A stretch of 7,939 nt of DNA from Chloracidobacterium sp. UBA7659. GTDB taxonomy: Bacteria > Acidobacteriota > Blastocatellia > Pyrinomonadales > Pyrinomonadaceae. Shown in pieces: positions 1-6,453 of this stretch (position 1 is the first letter of the stretch; every line of letters begins with the position of its first letter). The translations under genes and the position numbers were made by a program. The stretch lies in assembly GCA_002483395.1 (NCBI GenBank), contig DLHV01000266.1, positions 32,357 to 40,295 on the forward strand, read 5' to 3'. The notes beneath the pieces are model-generated. The model saw only the letters and a list, made by a program, of their open reading frames with translations. It had not been told where the DNA came from and did no database searches.

Positions 1-945
1 TTTGGCGGAGATATCAACCGTGTGTCGGATGATATTCAGAACCTCCGTTTCGAAGCGGGAGCGTACTCGTACACCGGCGGACAGGCTATTAACGACTTTA
101 TTGTGGATTATGTGAATTGGGTTACGCCAGTGAATCCCAACACATCGTGTTTTAATAACGCCGCTCGTCGCGCGGGACGTTGTTACGTTGGTAATTACAA
201 CCAGGGCGTCGGATCGCCGGGATTGAAGTTAAGTACTTGGGACTACAACTTTTTTGTTCAGGACGATTTCCGAATCACACCTCGATTGACGGTCAACCTG
301 GGGCTCAGGTGGGAATATATCAGCCTACCCGGCACCCAGTTCGCGAACAACAACGCGACGGGCACACTCGCGGCCTCGACAATTATTCCGAATGACCTTC
401 GAACGATCGGTGAAGCAACGTCGACGCTGCCGGATGACAAGGACAATTTTGGCCCGCGAATCGGAGTAGCCTATGATGTTTTTGGCGATGGCAAGACGAG
501 CTTTCGCGGTGGCTATGGGATTTACTTCGGACGAATTCAAAATTCAACGATTTACAATGCTCTTGTCAACACGGGTAATCCAGGCGGTCAGGCCCAGGTT
601 GTCGTGTCGCCTACGACGCTGACAAATTGTTTTCCGGTTGTTCCGACAGCGGCAAATCCTTGTGCTCCAGTCTTTCCTTCGGTACTGAATCCAGCCAATT
701 TAGGCTTTGTTGAGGGAAATATCCAGTACTTTTCGGAAAACTTTCAAGCACCGAAAATTCACCAGTACGACGTTATTCTTGAGCATCAACTGATGAAAAA
801 CACCGTCGTTTCTGTTTCATATATTGGTAGTTTGGGTCGGAATTTGCCGACGTTCTTTGATCTTAATTACGCGCAGAGTGGAACGACTACATTTAATGTA
901 ACGAATGGTCCGTTTGGTGGGCAGACTTTTACATTGCCGTTTTAG
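1..945 (+). CDS. TonB-dependent receptor (Oar-like), 5'-truncated, barrel part upstream of an in-frame amber codon
   Basis: The reading frame is open from base 1, so the true start lies outside the window; the GTG at 22 is not a credible start. The product is part of the beta-barrel of an outer-membrane TonB-dependent receptor of the Oar-like type, which imports a ligand across the outer membrane using TonB/ExbBD energy; the substrate cannot be read from the sequence. Support comes from the barrel signature at codons 81-106 (DYNFFVQDDFRITPRLTVNL followed by GLRWEY), from GPRIGVAYDVFGDGKTSFRGG-type strands near codons 151-171, and from HQYDVILEHQL near codons 254-264. Two loops each carry a CX10C cysteine pair (codons 50/61 and 210/221). 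Plug and N-terminal carboxypeptidase-regulatory-like domains are not in view. The frame ends at TAG 943-945 in the middle of the barrel, and homologous sequence continues in frame afterwards. A terminal fragment ending here could not form a complete barrel. Confidence 0.85.
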   Translation, partial: FGGDINRVSDDIQNLRFEAGAYSYTGGQAINDFIVDYVNWVTPVNPNTSCFNNAARRAGRCYVGNYNQGVGSPGLKLSTWDYNFFVQDDFRITPRLTVNLGLRWEYISLPGTQFANNNATGTLAASTIIPNDLRTIGEATSTLPDDKDNFGPRIGVAYDVFGDGKTSFRGGYGIYFGRIQNSTIYNALVNTGNPGGQAQVVVSPTTLTNCFPVVPTAANPCAPVFPSVLNPANLGFVEGNIQYFSENFQAPKIHQYDVILEHQLMKNTVVSVSYIGSLGRNLPTFFDLNYAQSGTTTFNVTNGPFGGQTFTLPF

Positions 946-987
946 AGCCGGGTTGTTAGGTTTCCCGGAAGTTCGAGCGGCCCGTCG

Positions 988-1692
988 TTGACCCGAATTC
1001 AAAGCACCGTCAAATCGGAGTATAACGCGTTGGTGCTTCAGGCGAATAGACGATTTACCGACGGCTTACAATTTCAAGTAAGTTATACCTTGGGAAGGTC
1101 AACTGATACCAATCAAAATTCGGCGACGTTCACTCAGAACAACAGTCCTTACGACGTTTTTGACGGCAGCTTTGATCGAGGCTTTAGCAACTTTGATACT
1201 CGTCATAAGTTCGTTGCAAGTGCTGTGTGGGCGCCCACCTTTTTTAAGGGGAGTACGTCGTCATTCTCCAGCTATTTACTGAATGGTTGGTCGATCGCGC
1301 CAATCTACACCGTTTATGGGGGCAGGGCGCTTGGAGCGACTGTTTCAGGGACGAGTTTGAATAATACTTTCGGCGACAACCGCTTTCCGCTCGGCCCACG
1401 TAATGCGTTTACTCTACCGCTATTCAAAAATCTGGACCTTCGGTTGTCTAAGCGCTTTAACTTTACTGAATCGATGAACATTGAGTTTTTGGCCGAGGCC
1501 TTTAACGTTTTCAACACGACTCATGTATTTTCAGTGAGCAATTCCTTGTACACGCGCGGAAGCGGAGCCAACATCAACAATCTAAGTGTTACGACATCTG
1601 GAGGTCGTGAAACTTTTGGCGATGTTACTGGAACGGACAGCACACTGTATCGAGAACGGCAAATCCAGTTTGCGGCACGTTTTCACTTTTAG
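988..1692 (+). pseudogene. C-terminal barrel segment of the same TonB-dependent receptor, downstream of the amber codon
   Basis: This is the same reading frame as the upstream receptor piece, and receptor-like sequence really resumes at 946, directly after the stop; 988 is only the first possible TTG start. Codons 946-987 read as SRVVRFPGSSSGPS, which fits the barrel linker seen in this family. Downstream are typical Oar-like barrel motifs: YNALVLQANRRFTDG near codon 341, FDTRHKFVASAVW near codon 398, LDLRLSKRFNFTESMNIEF and AEAFNVFNTTHV near codons 478-509, and the C-terminal strand QIQFAARFHF ending in phenylalanine, the usual recognition signal for the BAM outer-membrane assembly machine. 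There is no ribosome binding site, signal peptide or plug domain, so independent translation would be unlikely to give a working product. Either the gene is a recent nonsense pseudogene, the stop is read through, or base 943-945 is a sequence error. If TAG is read as an amino acid, the visible protein is 563 residues. Confidence 0.75.
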
Positions 1693-1713
1693 TTTTTCTC
1701 TCACGAGAAAAAC
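1692..1713 (+). other. Perfect 9-bp hairpin at the receptor stop codon
   Basis: GTTTTTCTC (1692-1700) and GAGAAAAAC (1705-1713) are exact reverse complements separated by a TCAC loop. The left arm starts on the last base of the receptor TAG stop. There is no T-tract directly after it, so it is not itself a standard terminator. It may protect the mRNA 3' end or assist the terminator seven bases downstream. Confidence 0.6.
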
Positions 1714-1719
1714 CTTTAT

Positions 1720-1748
1720 GGCACGTTTCTTCGGGAGCGTGCCTTTTT
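1720..1748 (+). terminator. Rho-independent terminator with UUCG tetraloop
   Basis: The stem is GGCACG TTTC (1720-1729), the loop TTCG (1730-1733), and the returning arm GGAG CGTGCC (1734-1743). This gives ten pairs, two of them G-U, closed by the very stable C(UUCG)G tetraloop. Five T residues follow (1744-1748), then ATGTTTT. This is a textbook intrinsic terminator placed 28 bases after the receptor stop codon. It should insulate the receptor from the genes downstream. It points one way only, because the minus strand lacks a T-tract directly after the stem. Confidence 0.85.
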
Positions 1749-1921
1749 ATGTTTTAGGGGTTCGCGCTTACGGACAGAAACGCGACTGTAAAAGGCTCGT
1801 GCTTTCCGTGACTGGGATGGCCGCTCGTCGACACTCGTGTCTCTGCACGACGAGAAGTTTGGTCCGAAACCTCATTGAATCGGATTGACCATATCCGATT
1901 TTAGATTGACAATCGAAGCCG
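1749..1921 (+). promoter_or_regulatory. Non-coding spacer with inverted and direct repeats ahead of the glycosyltransferase
   Basis: I see no convincing gene here. The spacer holds CTCGTCG (1824-1830) with its exact complement CGACGAG (1848-1854), a 7-bp stem with a 17-base loop. It also holds AATCGGAT (1878-1885) with ATCCGATT (1893-1900), an 8-bp stem with a 7-base loop ending 21 bases before the glycosyltransferase ATG. GATTGAC occurs twice, at 1883-1889 and 1904-1910, exactly 21 bases apart or about two helical turns. This arrangement is compatible with an operator or an RNA structure, but no known binding site is recognised. Confidence 0.4.
1885..1913 (+). promoter_or_regulatory. Possible sigma70-like promoter for the glycosyltransferase cluster
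   Basis: TTGACC (1885-1890) matches a -35 box at five of six positions. After a 17-base spacer, GACAAT (1908-1913) matches a -10 box at four of six. Transcription would start around 1920, almost on the ATG at 1922, giving a leaderless or nearly leaderless mRNA. The box overlaps the repeats described for this spacer. The -10 match is weak, so this is only a candidate. Confidence 0.25.
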
Positions 1922-3028
1922 ATGCGAATCCTGCAAATTTCTTCGGCCAAAACCTACGGCGGCGGCGAGCGGCATTTTGTCGATCTGTGCCGCGAGCTGC
2001 AAGAGCGCGGGCACGATGTCTTTGTGGCGCTTCGGCCGACGAACGTGTGGCAGGAACGATTAGATTTCATTCCGCCGGCGAATATATTTCACGTTTCGAT
2101 CCGAAATTCCTTTGGGATATTGAGCGCTAACCGGATAGCAGGGTTCATCCGCGACAATAATATCGAGATCATTCACGCCCACGTAGCGAGAGATTACATA
2201 CCGGCGAGCATCGCCTGCGCGTTGACTAAGAACACGAAGTTCGTTCTGACTCGGCACGTTCTTTTTCCACTCAAGCCTTTCAATAGATTTGCTCTGAAAA
2301 ATCTTTCACGAGCGATCGCGGTCTCGTCCGGGGTCGGGACATCGCTGCGGAAGGTCTTTCCGAGTCAGAAAATAACCGTGATAACTAATGGCATCGACAT
2401 ACAAAGTTCGTCGAATGTCGATAGGGGAAAGCTCGGCGAAGAGTTTCGATTTTTGCACAACATTCCATTCGATGTGCCGCTGATCGGCATCGTCGGCGAA
2501 CTGATCGTCTTGAAAGGACAACGGGATTTCGTTCTGGCGGCGAATGAGGCCGCGAAGAAACACCCTGAGGCAAGATTCGTCATTGTTGGAAAAGACAACA
2601 CGGTGGACAAAAAGTTTCGCCGTGAACTGAAGCGTTTGGTAAAGGTCTTTCGGCTTGAGGAACGATTTCTTTGGCTGGACTGGGTGGAAGACACCGCGCC
2701 GCTATTCGCGGCCCTCGATATTTTTGTCTCGGCCTCACATACGGAAAGCTTTGGCATGGCAATCCTTGAGGCGATGGCGAGCGGAACGGCCGTCGTAGCG
2801 ACCGAAACCGAGGGAGCAAAGGAACTGCTGCCAGACCGTGAACTGCTAGTGCCCGTACAGGATCCGTTGGCGATTGCCGGAAAGATCTGCAAACTTCTTG
2901 ATGATCCAAAAAAAAGGATGCATTTTGCCGGCAATGCGAGGAGTTTTGCTCACCAAAACTTCTCCCTGAGCCGAATGATCAACGAGACCGAGAGCGTTTA
3001 TCGCGGCCTGTTCGCCGGTGAAAAGTAA
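1922..3028 (+). CDS. Glycosyltransferase family 4 (GT-B fold, retaining)
   Basis: A 368-residue cytosolic glycosyltransferase that would transfer a sugar from a nucleotide-sugar donor to an unknown acceptor. The N-terminal Rossmann domain opens with MRILQISSAKTYGGGERHFV, including the glycine-rich loop G13-G15 with E16, typical of GT4 enzymes. The C-terminal donor-binding domain has TNGID (155-159), IGIVGELIVLKGQRD (188-202), ARFVIVGKDN (217-226) and the EX7E motif HTESFGMAILEAMASG, with E275 and E283 as the conserved pair. Length is normal for the family. There is no signal peptide or membrane segment, so it would act on the inner side of the cytoplasmic membrane or on a soluble acceptor. 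The start is fixed: an in-frame TGA lies at 1907-1909 and 1922 is the only start codon before the conserved N-terminus. Only GAAG at 1915-1918, too close to the ATG, resembles a ribosome site. It precedes a debranching enzyme by 47 bases, which hints at glucan metabolism, but cell-surface polysaccharide or lipopolysaccharide synthesis is equally possible. Confidence 0.9.
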   Translation: MRILQISSAKTYGGGERHFVDLCRELQERGHDVFVALRPTNVWQERLDFIPPANIFHVSIRNSFGILSANRIAGFIRDNNIEIIHAHVARDYIPASIACALTKNTKFVLTRHVLFPLKPFNRFALKNLSRAIAVSSGVGTSLRKVFPSQKITVITNGIDIQSSSNVDRGKLGEEFRFLHNIPFDVPLIGIVGELIVLKGQRDFVLAANEAAKKHPEARFVIVGKDNTVDKKFRRELKRLVKVFRLEERFLWLDWVEDTAPLFAALDIFVSASHTESFGMAILEAMASGTAVVATETEGAKELLPDRELLVPVQDPLAIAGKICKLLDDPKKRMHFAGNARSFAHQNFSLSRMINETESVYRGLFAGEK

Positions 3029-3075
3029 TAGAATTGCTGGAATATTGGCAGGGCATACGGCAATAGAACGACGGC

Positions 3076-5025
3076 ATGATAAGTTTTAACAAGCAAATTT
3101 GTACGGATTTTGAAGCAGCGTCGAGCCGCGAGTGGCTCGAAACCAACGGTATCGGCGGCTTTGCGTCGGGGACGATCTCCGGTGCGAATACACGCCGGTA
3201 TCACGGCCTTCTCACCGCCGCAACGCGGCCACCCCTTGGACGCATTACCGTACTTTCCAAATTCGAGGAGATACTGGAGATCGACGGGCGCCGGTTCGAG
3301 CTGTCAACAAATCAGTTTGCCGGCGGCGTCAACCCGCACGGCTATTTTATGCTCGAGAGCTTCCGGCTTGATCCGTTTCCCGTCTGGATCTACGTGATCG
3401 AAGACCTGTGGGTGGAAAAAAGGGTGTTCATGGTTCACGGCTCGAATGCGACAGTTTGCCGCTGGGGCATATTAAAGGGAACGGCTGACCAGGCCTCGCT
3501 CACCTTAAAACCGCTGCTATCGTTTGTCGATTATCACGGCCTTCAGCACCAAAGCCCCGACATCGGCTTTAATTACGAAACCGGCGAAAACATTGTATCT
3601 GTTGCCGTTAACGAGTCGATGCCTTCGCTTCATATTCATCACAACGGTGCGGATATTGAAGGCACCGGATATTGGTACAACAATTTCGAGTATTCGATCG
3701 AAAAGGAACGCGGTTTTGATTTTACAGAGGATCTTTATCAGCCGTTTTCGATGAGGTTCGACCTTGCAGAAAAACCCGCGACGTTGATGGCTTCAACCGA
3801 TGACACTGCCCACGTCGATTACGCCGTTCTGGAAAAGGGCGAGATAAAGCGGCGCGAAGCTCTGATTGCCAAAGCCGGTGCTAAAGCCGATTTCGCAAAA
3901 CAGCTTGTTCTCGCGGCTGACCAGTTCATTGTCGCTCGCGGCTCCGGCGAGACGGTGATAGCCGGTTACCCGTGGTTTTCCGATTGGGGCCGCGACACGA
4001 TGATCTCATTGCCCGGCCTTACGCTCGCTACGGGCAGGCCGGAGATTGCCCGCAACATTCTGCTCGAATTTTCAAAACACATTTCCGAAGGAATGCTGCC
4101 AAATCGCTTTCCCGATGCCGGTGATGAGGCAGAATACAACACGGTAGATGCGACGCTTTGGTATTTTGAGGCCGTTTGGGCTTACGTGGAAACGACCGGC
4201 GACGACAAGTTCGTCCGCGAAAATTTGTACGAGAAGCTTGCCGATATCGTAGCGTGGCACCTGCACGGGACGCGTTATAACATTCATGTCGACACAGATG
4301 GCCTGCTTTACGCCGGCGTCGACGATGTTCAGTTGACTTGGATGGACGCGAAGATAGGTGATCTGGTCATTACGCCGCGTACCGGAAAAGCGGTCGAGAT
4401 CCAGGCTCTCTGGTACAACGCGTTGCACATAATGGCCGATTTTGCCAAGAGTTTCGGTGACAAAAAAGATGAAGCCAAATACCGGGCAATGGCCGATCTG
4501 TGCAAGCTCAGCTTTAACGGCGCGTTTTGGAACGAGGCGGACGAGTGTCTGTTCGATGTCATCGAAAATGGAGATCGTGATCCGTCGGTGCGTCCTAATC
4601 AGATCTTCGCGGTCTCGTTGCGGCATTCAATGCTTGACGCCGAGCGCTCGGCGAAGGTCTTGGCAAAGGTCGCGAACGAACTCCTTACGCCGGTTGGCCT
4701 GCGATCGCTATCCACCAACGACGAAGCGTATTGTCCGCTTTACATAGGCTCTCCTTTTGCAAGAGATTCCGCTTATCATCAGGGAACCGTTTGGGGATGG
4801 CTCATCGGGCCGTTCGTTGACGCTTATAGAAGAGTTCACGGCAGAGGAAAAGATTCTGAAAAGAAAATTGCCGGCTTCCTTTCCGGTTTCGAATCGCATT
4901 TGATGGAAGCCGGAATCGGACAGGTATCGGAGATCTTCGACGCCGACCCGCCACATAAACCGCGAGGCTGTTTTGCTCAAGCCTGGAGTGTTGCCGAAGT
5001 GCTCAGAGTCCTGCACAACAAATAG
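3076..5025 (+). CDS. Glycogen debranching enzyme, amylo-alpha-1,6-glucosidase (GH133, archaeal/bacterial type)
   Basis: A 649-residue enzyme predicted to hydrolyse alpha-1,6 branch points in glycogen-like glucans. The N-terminal GDE domain (about 1-250) opens with REWLETNGIGGFASGT (18-33) and NTRRYHGLLTAA (38-49). The C-terminal (alpha/alpha)6 catalytic domain (about 280-645) has AGYPWFSDWGRDTMISLPG (296-314), EYNTVDATLWYFEAVW (353-368), TWMDAKIGD (421-429), EIQALWYNAL (441-450), AYHQGTVWGWLIGPF (566-580) and VSEIFDADPP (617-626) followed by GCFAQAWSVAEVLR. The aspartates of FSDWGRD (D303, D307) and E619 are the most likely catalytic or substrate-binding acids, by analogy with eukaryotic debranching enzyme; this is inferred. 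Length is normal for the prokaryotic form, which lacks the separate 4-alpha-glucanotransferase domain of the roughly 1500-residue eukaryotic enzyme. It is unrelated in fold to the GH13 debranching enzyme GlgX. The start is fixed by an in-frame TAG at 3064-3066. No signal peptide, so cytoplasmic. No Shine-Dalgarno sequence is seen. Confidence 0.93.
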   Translation: MISFNKQICTDFEAASSREWLETNGIGGFASGTISGANTRRYHGLLTAATRPPLGRITVLSKFEEILEIDGRRFELSTNQFAGGVNPHGYFMLESFRLDPFPVWIYVIEDLWVEKRVFMVHGSNATVCRWGILKGTADQASLTLKPLLSFVDYHGLQHQSPDIGFNYETGENIVSVAVNESMPSLHIHHNGADIEGTGYWYNNFEYSIEKERGFDFTEDLYQPFSMRFDLAEKPATLMASTDDTAHVDYAVLEKGEIKRREALIAKAGAKADFAKQLVLAADQFIVARGSGETVIAGYPWFSDWGRDTMISLPGLTLATGRPEIARNILLEFSKHISEGMLPNRFPDAGDEAEYNTVDATLWYFEAVWAYVETTGDDKFVRENLYEKLADIVAWHLHGTRYNIHVDTDGLLYAGVDDVQLTWMDAKIGDLVITPRTGKAVEIQALWYNALHIMADFAKSFGDKKDEAKYRAMADLCKLSFNGAFWNEADECLFDVIENGDRDPSVRPNQIFAVSLRHSMLDAERSAKVLAKVANELLTPVGLRSLSTNDEAYCPLYIGSPFARDSAYHQGTVWGWLIGPFVDAYRRVHGRGKDSEKKIAGFLSGFESHLMEAGIGQVSEIFDADPPHKPRGCFAQAWSVAEVLRVLHNK

Positions 5026-5053
5026 TCCATCATCCAATATGTGACTGCAATAG

Positions 5054-6400
5054 TTGAAGTTAAAGGCCAATGCGGTTTATCTTAATGCTATGCATGTAGT
5101 CATTTTGGTCTCCCTCCTTTTATTGTCTTTATCAATGAATATCTACGCTCAAACCTCGGCCGAATTGTCCGAGATATGGGAAAAAGAACATGTTTCCAAC
5201 ATTCCACCTTCCAACGTTCGTCATAAAGATCTGAAGGTTTATCTTGAAGGATTAAAAAAATCCGGGATCAAGGTGGCTGAGGTAGGACGGAGTTTTTCCG
5301 ACCGGGAGATTTATCAGGCTGAGTTTGGCAAAGGGCCGTTAAAAGTTTTTCTCTGGTCGCAAATGCACGGCGACGAACCAACCGCAACCTCTGCTGTTAT
5401 CGATTTGCTTGCAATATTGCAGAAAAACCGCGATAAGGACTGGGCACGAAAAATCGAGAATAAACTGACGATACGATTTGTTCCGATGCTCAACCCCGAT
5501 GGTGCCGAGGCGTACATCAGGCGAAATATGCAGGGCCTCGACATCAACCGCGACGCTCTGAGCCTGAGATCGCCGGAAGCCCGGCTGCTGAAAAGGCTCC
5601 GCGAAGAGTGGTCGCCGGAGATCGGCTTCAATCTTCACAATCAAAATGCGCTGACCACCGCCGGGAATACTTACAAACAGGCAGCAATTTCATTTCTTGT
5701 CGTCTTCGGCGACGCCCGGAAAACTTCAAATCCGGGGCACGAACGGAATAAACGCCTCGTTTCGGCGATGATCCAGGCCATTCACGGCTATATTCCCGGC
5801 AATATTGGGCTTTACGATGACGGCTATACACCAACCGCGTTTGGCGACAGTTTTTCGGCTTGGGGGACGCCTGTGATTTTGATCGAAACGGGAGCGTTGC
5901 ACGATAAATCGGAAATGTTTTTGGTAAAGATGAATTTTATCGCCATCGCCACCGCGCTCAAGCTGCTTGCGGATGGAAGCGAAAAGAACGTCAGTCCGGT
6001 CGCGTATGACCAGCTTCCGCATAACACGTCCGGCAGGCTGTTTTATTTCATTTTTCGAAATGCGTCGGTAGTGAACAGTGCCAGACCGAACAACGTAGTG
6101 ATCACGGACATAGGCGCAAACACTGTGCGCCGCCGTGCCGAATTTACGTCACCGACGATCGTCTCGCGCTTGGGCGACCTGTCGGCATTTACGGGTTTGC
6201 AGGAATTCGATGCGAGTAATTTCTACGTCGTAGGAAGATTTCAATCTTTAGCGGCAGACAATTTCGCGGAGATACTTTTTTACCGGAAAGACAGACAGAT
6301 CGATTGGGCAGCCGTTGATCTCGAAAAAACGTTTCCGCCGGATGCTATATTTTCGCTCGGGAAATGGGTCAAGGGCGAAGGCATTGTGCCAAAGAAATAG
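5054..6400 (+). CDS. Secreted M14-family zinc carboxypeptidase-like protein
   Basis: A 448-residue predicted metallopeptidase with a Sec signal peptide. From the TTG start the N-terminus has K2 and K4, a hydrophobic core VVILVSLLLLSLSM (15-28) and a likely cleavage after A32 (NIYA-QT). The M14 domain (about 60-305) shows the zinc ligands H105 and E108 in SQMHGDEP, the third ligand H195 in GFNLHNQN, substrate-binding NPDG (147-150) and RRNMQGLDINRD (156-167), and the catalytic glutamate E278 in VILIETGAL. All key residues are present, so it is probably active on peptides or cell-wall peptides outside the cytoplasm. The last 130 or so residues (about 315-448) are a separate extension that starts LPHNTSGRLFYFI and that I cannot assign to a domain. 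The start is uncertain: TTG 5054 directly follows an in-frame TAG and supplies the positive n-region, while ATG 5090 (residue 13) is a better codon but leaves no lysine or arginine ahead of the core. It lies 28 bases after the debranching enzyme gene. Confidence 0.88.
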   Translation: MKLKANAVYLNAMHVVILVSLLLLSLSMNIYAQTSAELSEIWEKEHVSNIPPSNVRHKDLKVYLEGLKKSGIKVAEVGRSFSDREIYQAEFGKGPLKVFLWSQMHGDEPTATSAVIDLLAILQKNRDKDWARKIENKLTIRFVPMLNPDGAEAYIRRNMQGLDINRDALSLRSPEARLLKRLREEWSPEIGFNLHNQNALTTAGNTYKQAAISFLVVFGDARKTSNPGHERNKRLVSAMIQAIHGYIPGNIGLYDDGYTPTAFGDSFSAWGTPVILIETGALHDKSEMFLVKMNFIAIATALKLLADGSEKNVSPVAYDQLPHNTSGRLFYFIFRNASVVNSARPNNVVITDIGANTVRRRAEFTSPTIVSRLGDLSAFTGLQEFDASNFYVVGRFQSLAADNFAEILFYRKDRQIDWAAVDLEKTFPPDAIFSLGKWVKGEGIVPKK

Positions 6401-6453
6401 TTAACGCACAGAATGGAAATTTTAGGCGCCCAACGTTTAAATCAGTTGCCTAT

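Noticed and set aside
943..945. Pyrrolysine at the receptor TAG codon
   Set aside because: Pyrrolysine is confined to a few archaeal and bacterial lineages with pyl genes and is associated mainly with methylamine methyltransferases. An outer-membrane receptor is not an expected host, and no pyl gene is in the window.
1586..1888. 100-codon + strand open frame overlapping the receptor end and the spacer
   Set aside because: It is out of frame with the receptor, runs through both hairpins and the terminator, and shows no family resemblance.
2365..2934. 189-codon open frame on the minus strand inside the glycosyltransferase gene
   Set aside because: It is antisense to a well-supported GT4 gene, its Ser/Arg-rich translation resembles no family, and it has no start context.
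3033..3064. Imperfect inverted repeat ATTGCTG/CGGCAAT between the glycosyltransferase and debranching enzyme genes
   Set aside because: The 18-base loop, a G-U pair and the absence of a T-tract make a terminator unlikely, and the promoter-like boxes here have poor spacing (14 bases).
4072..4626. 184-codon open frame on the minus strand inside the debranching enzyme gene
   Set aside because: It is a shadow of the conserved catalytic domain on the other strand, with no recognisable motif.
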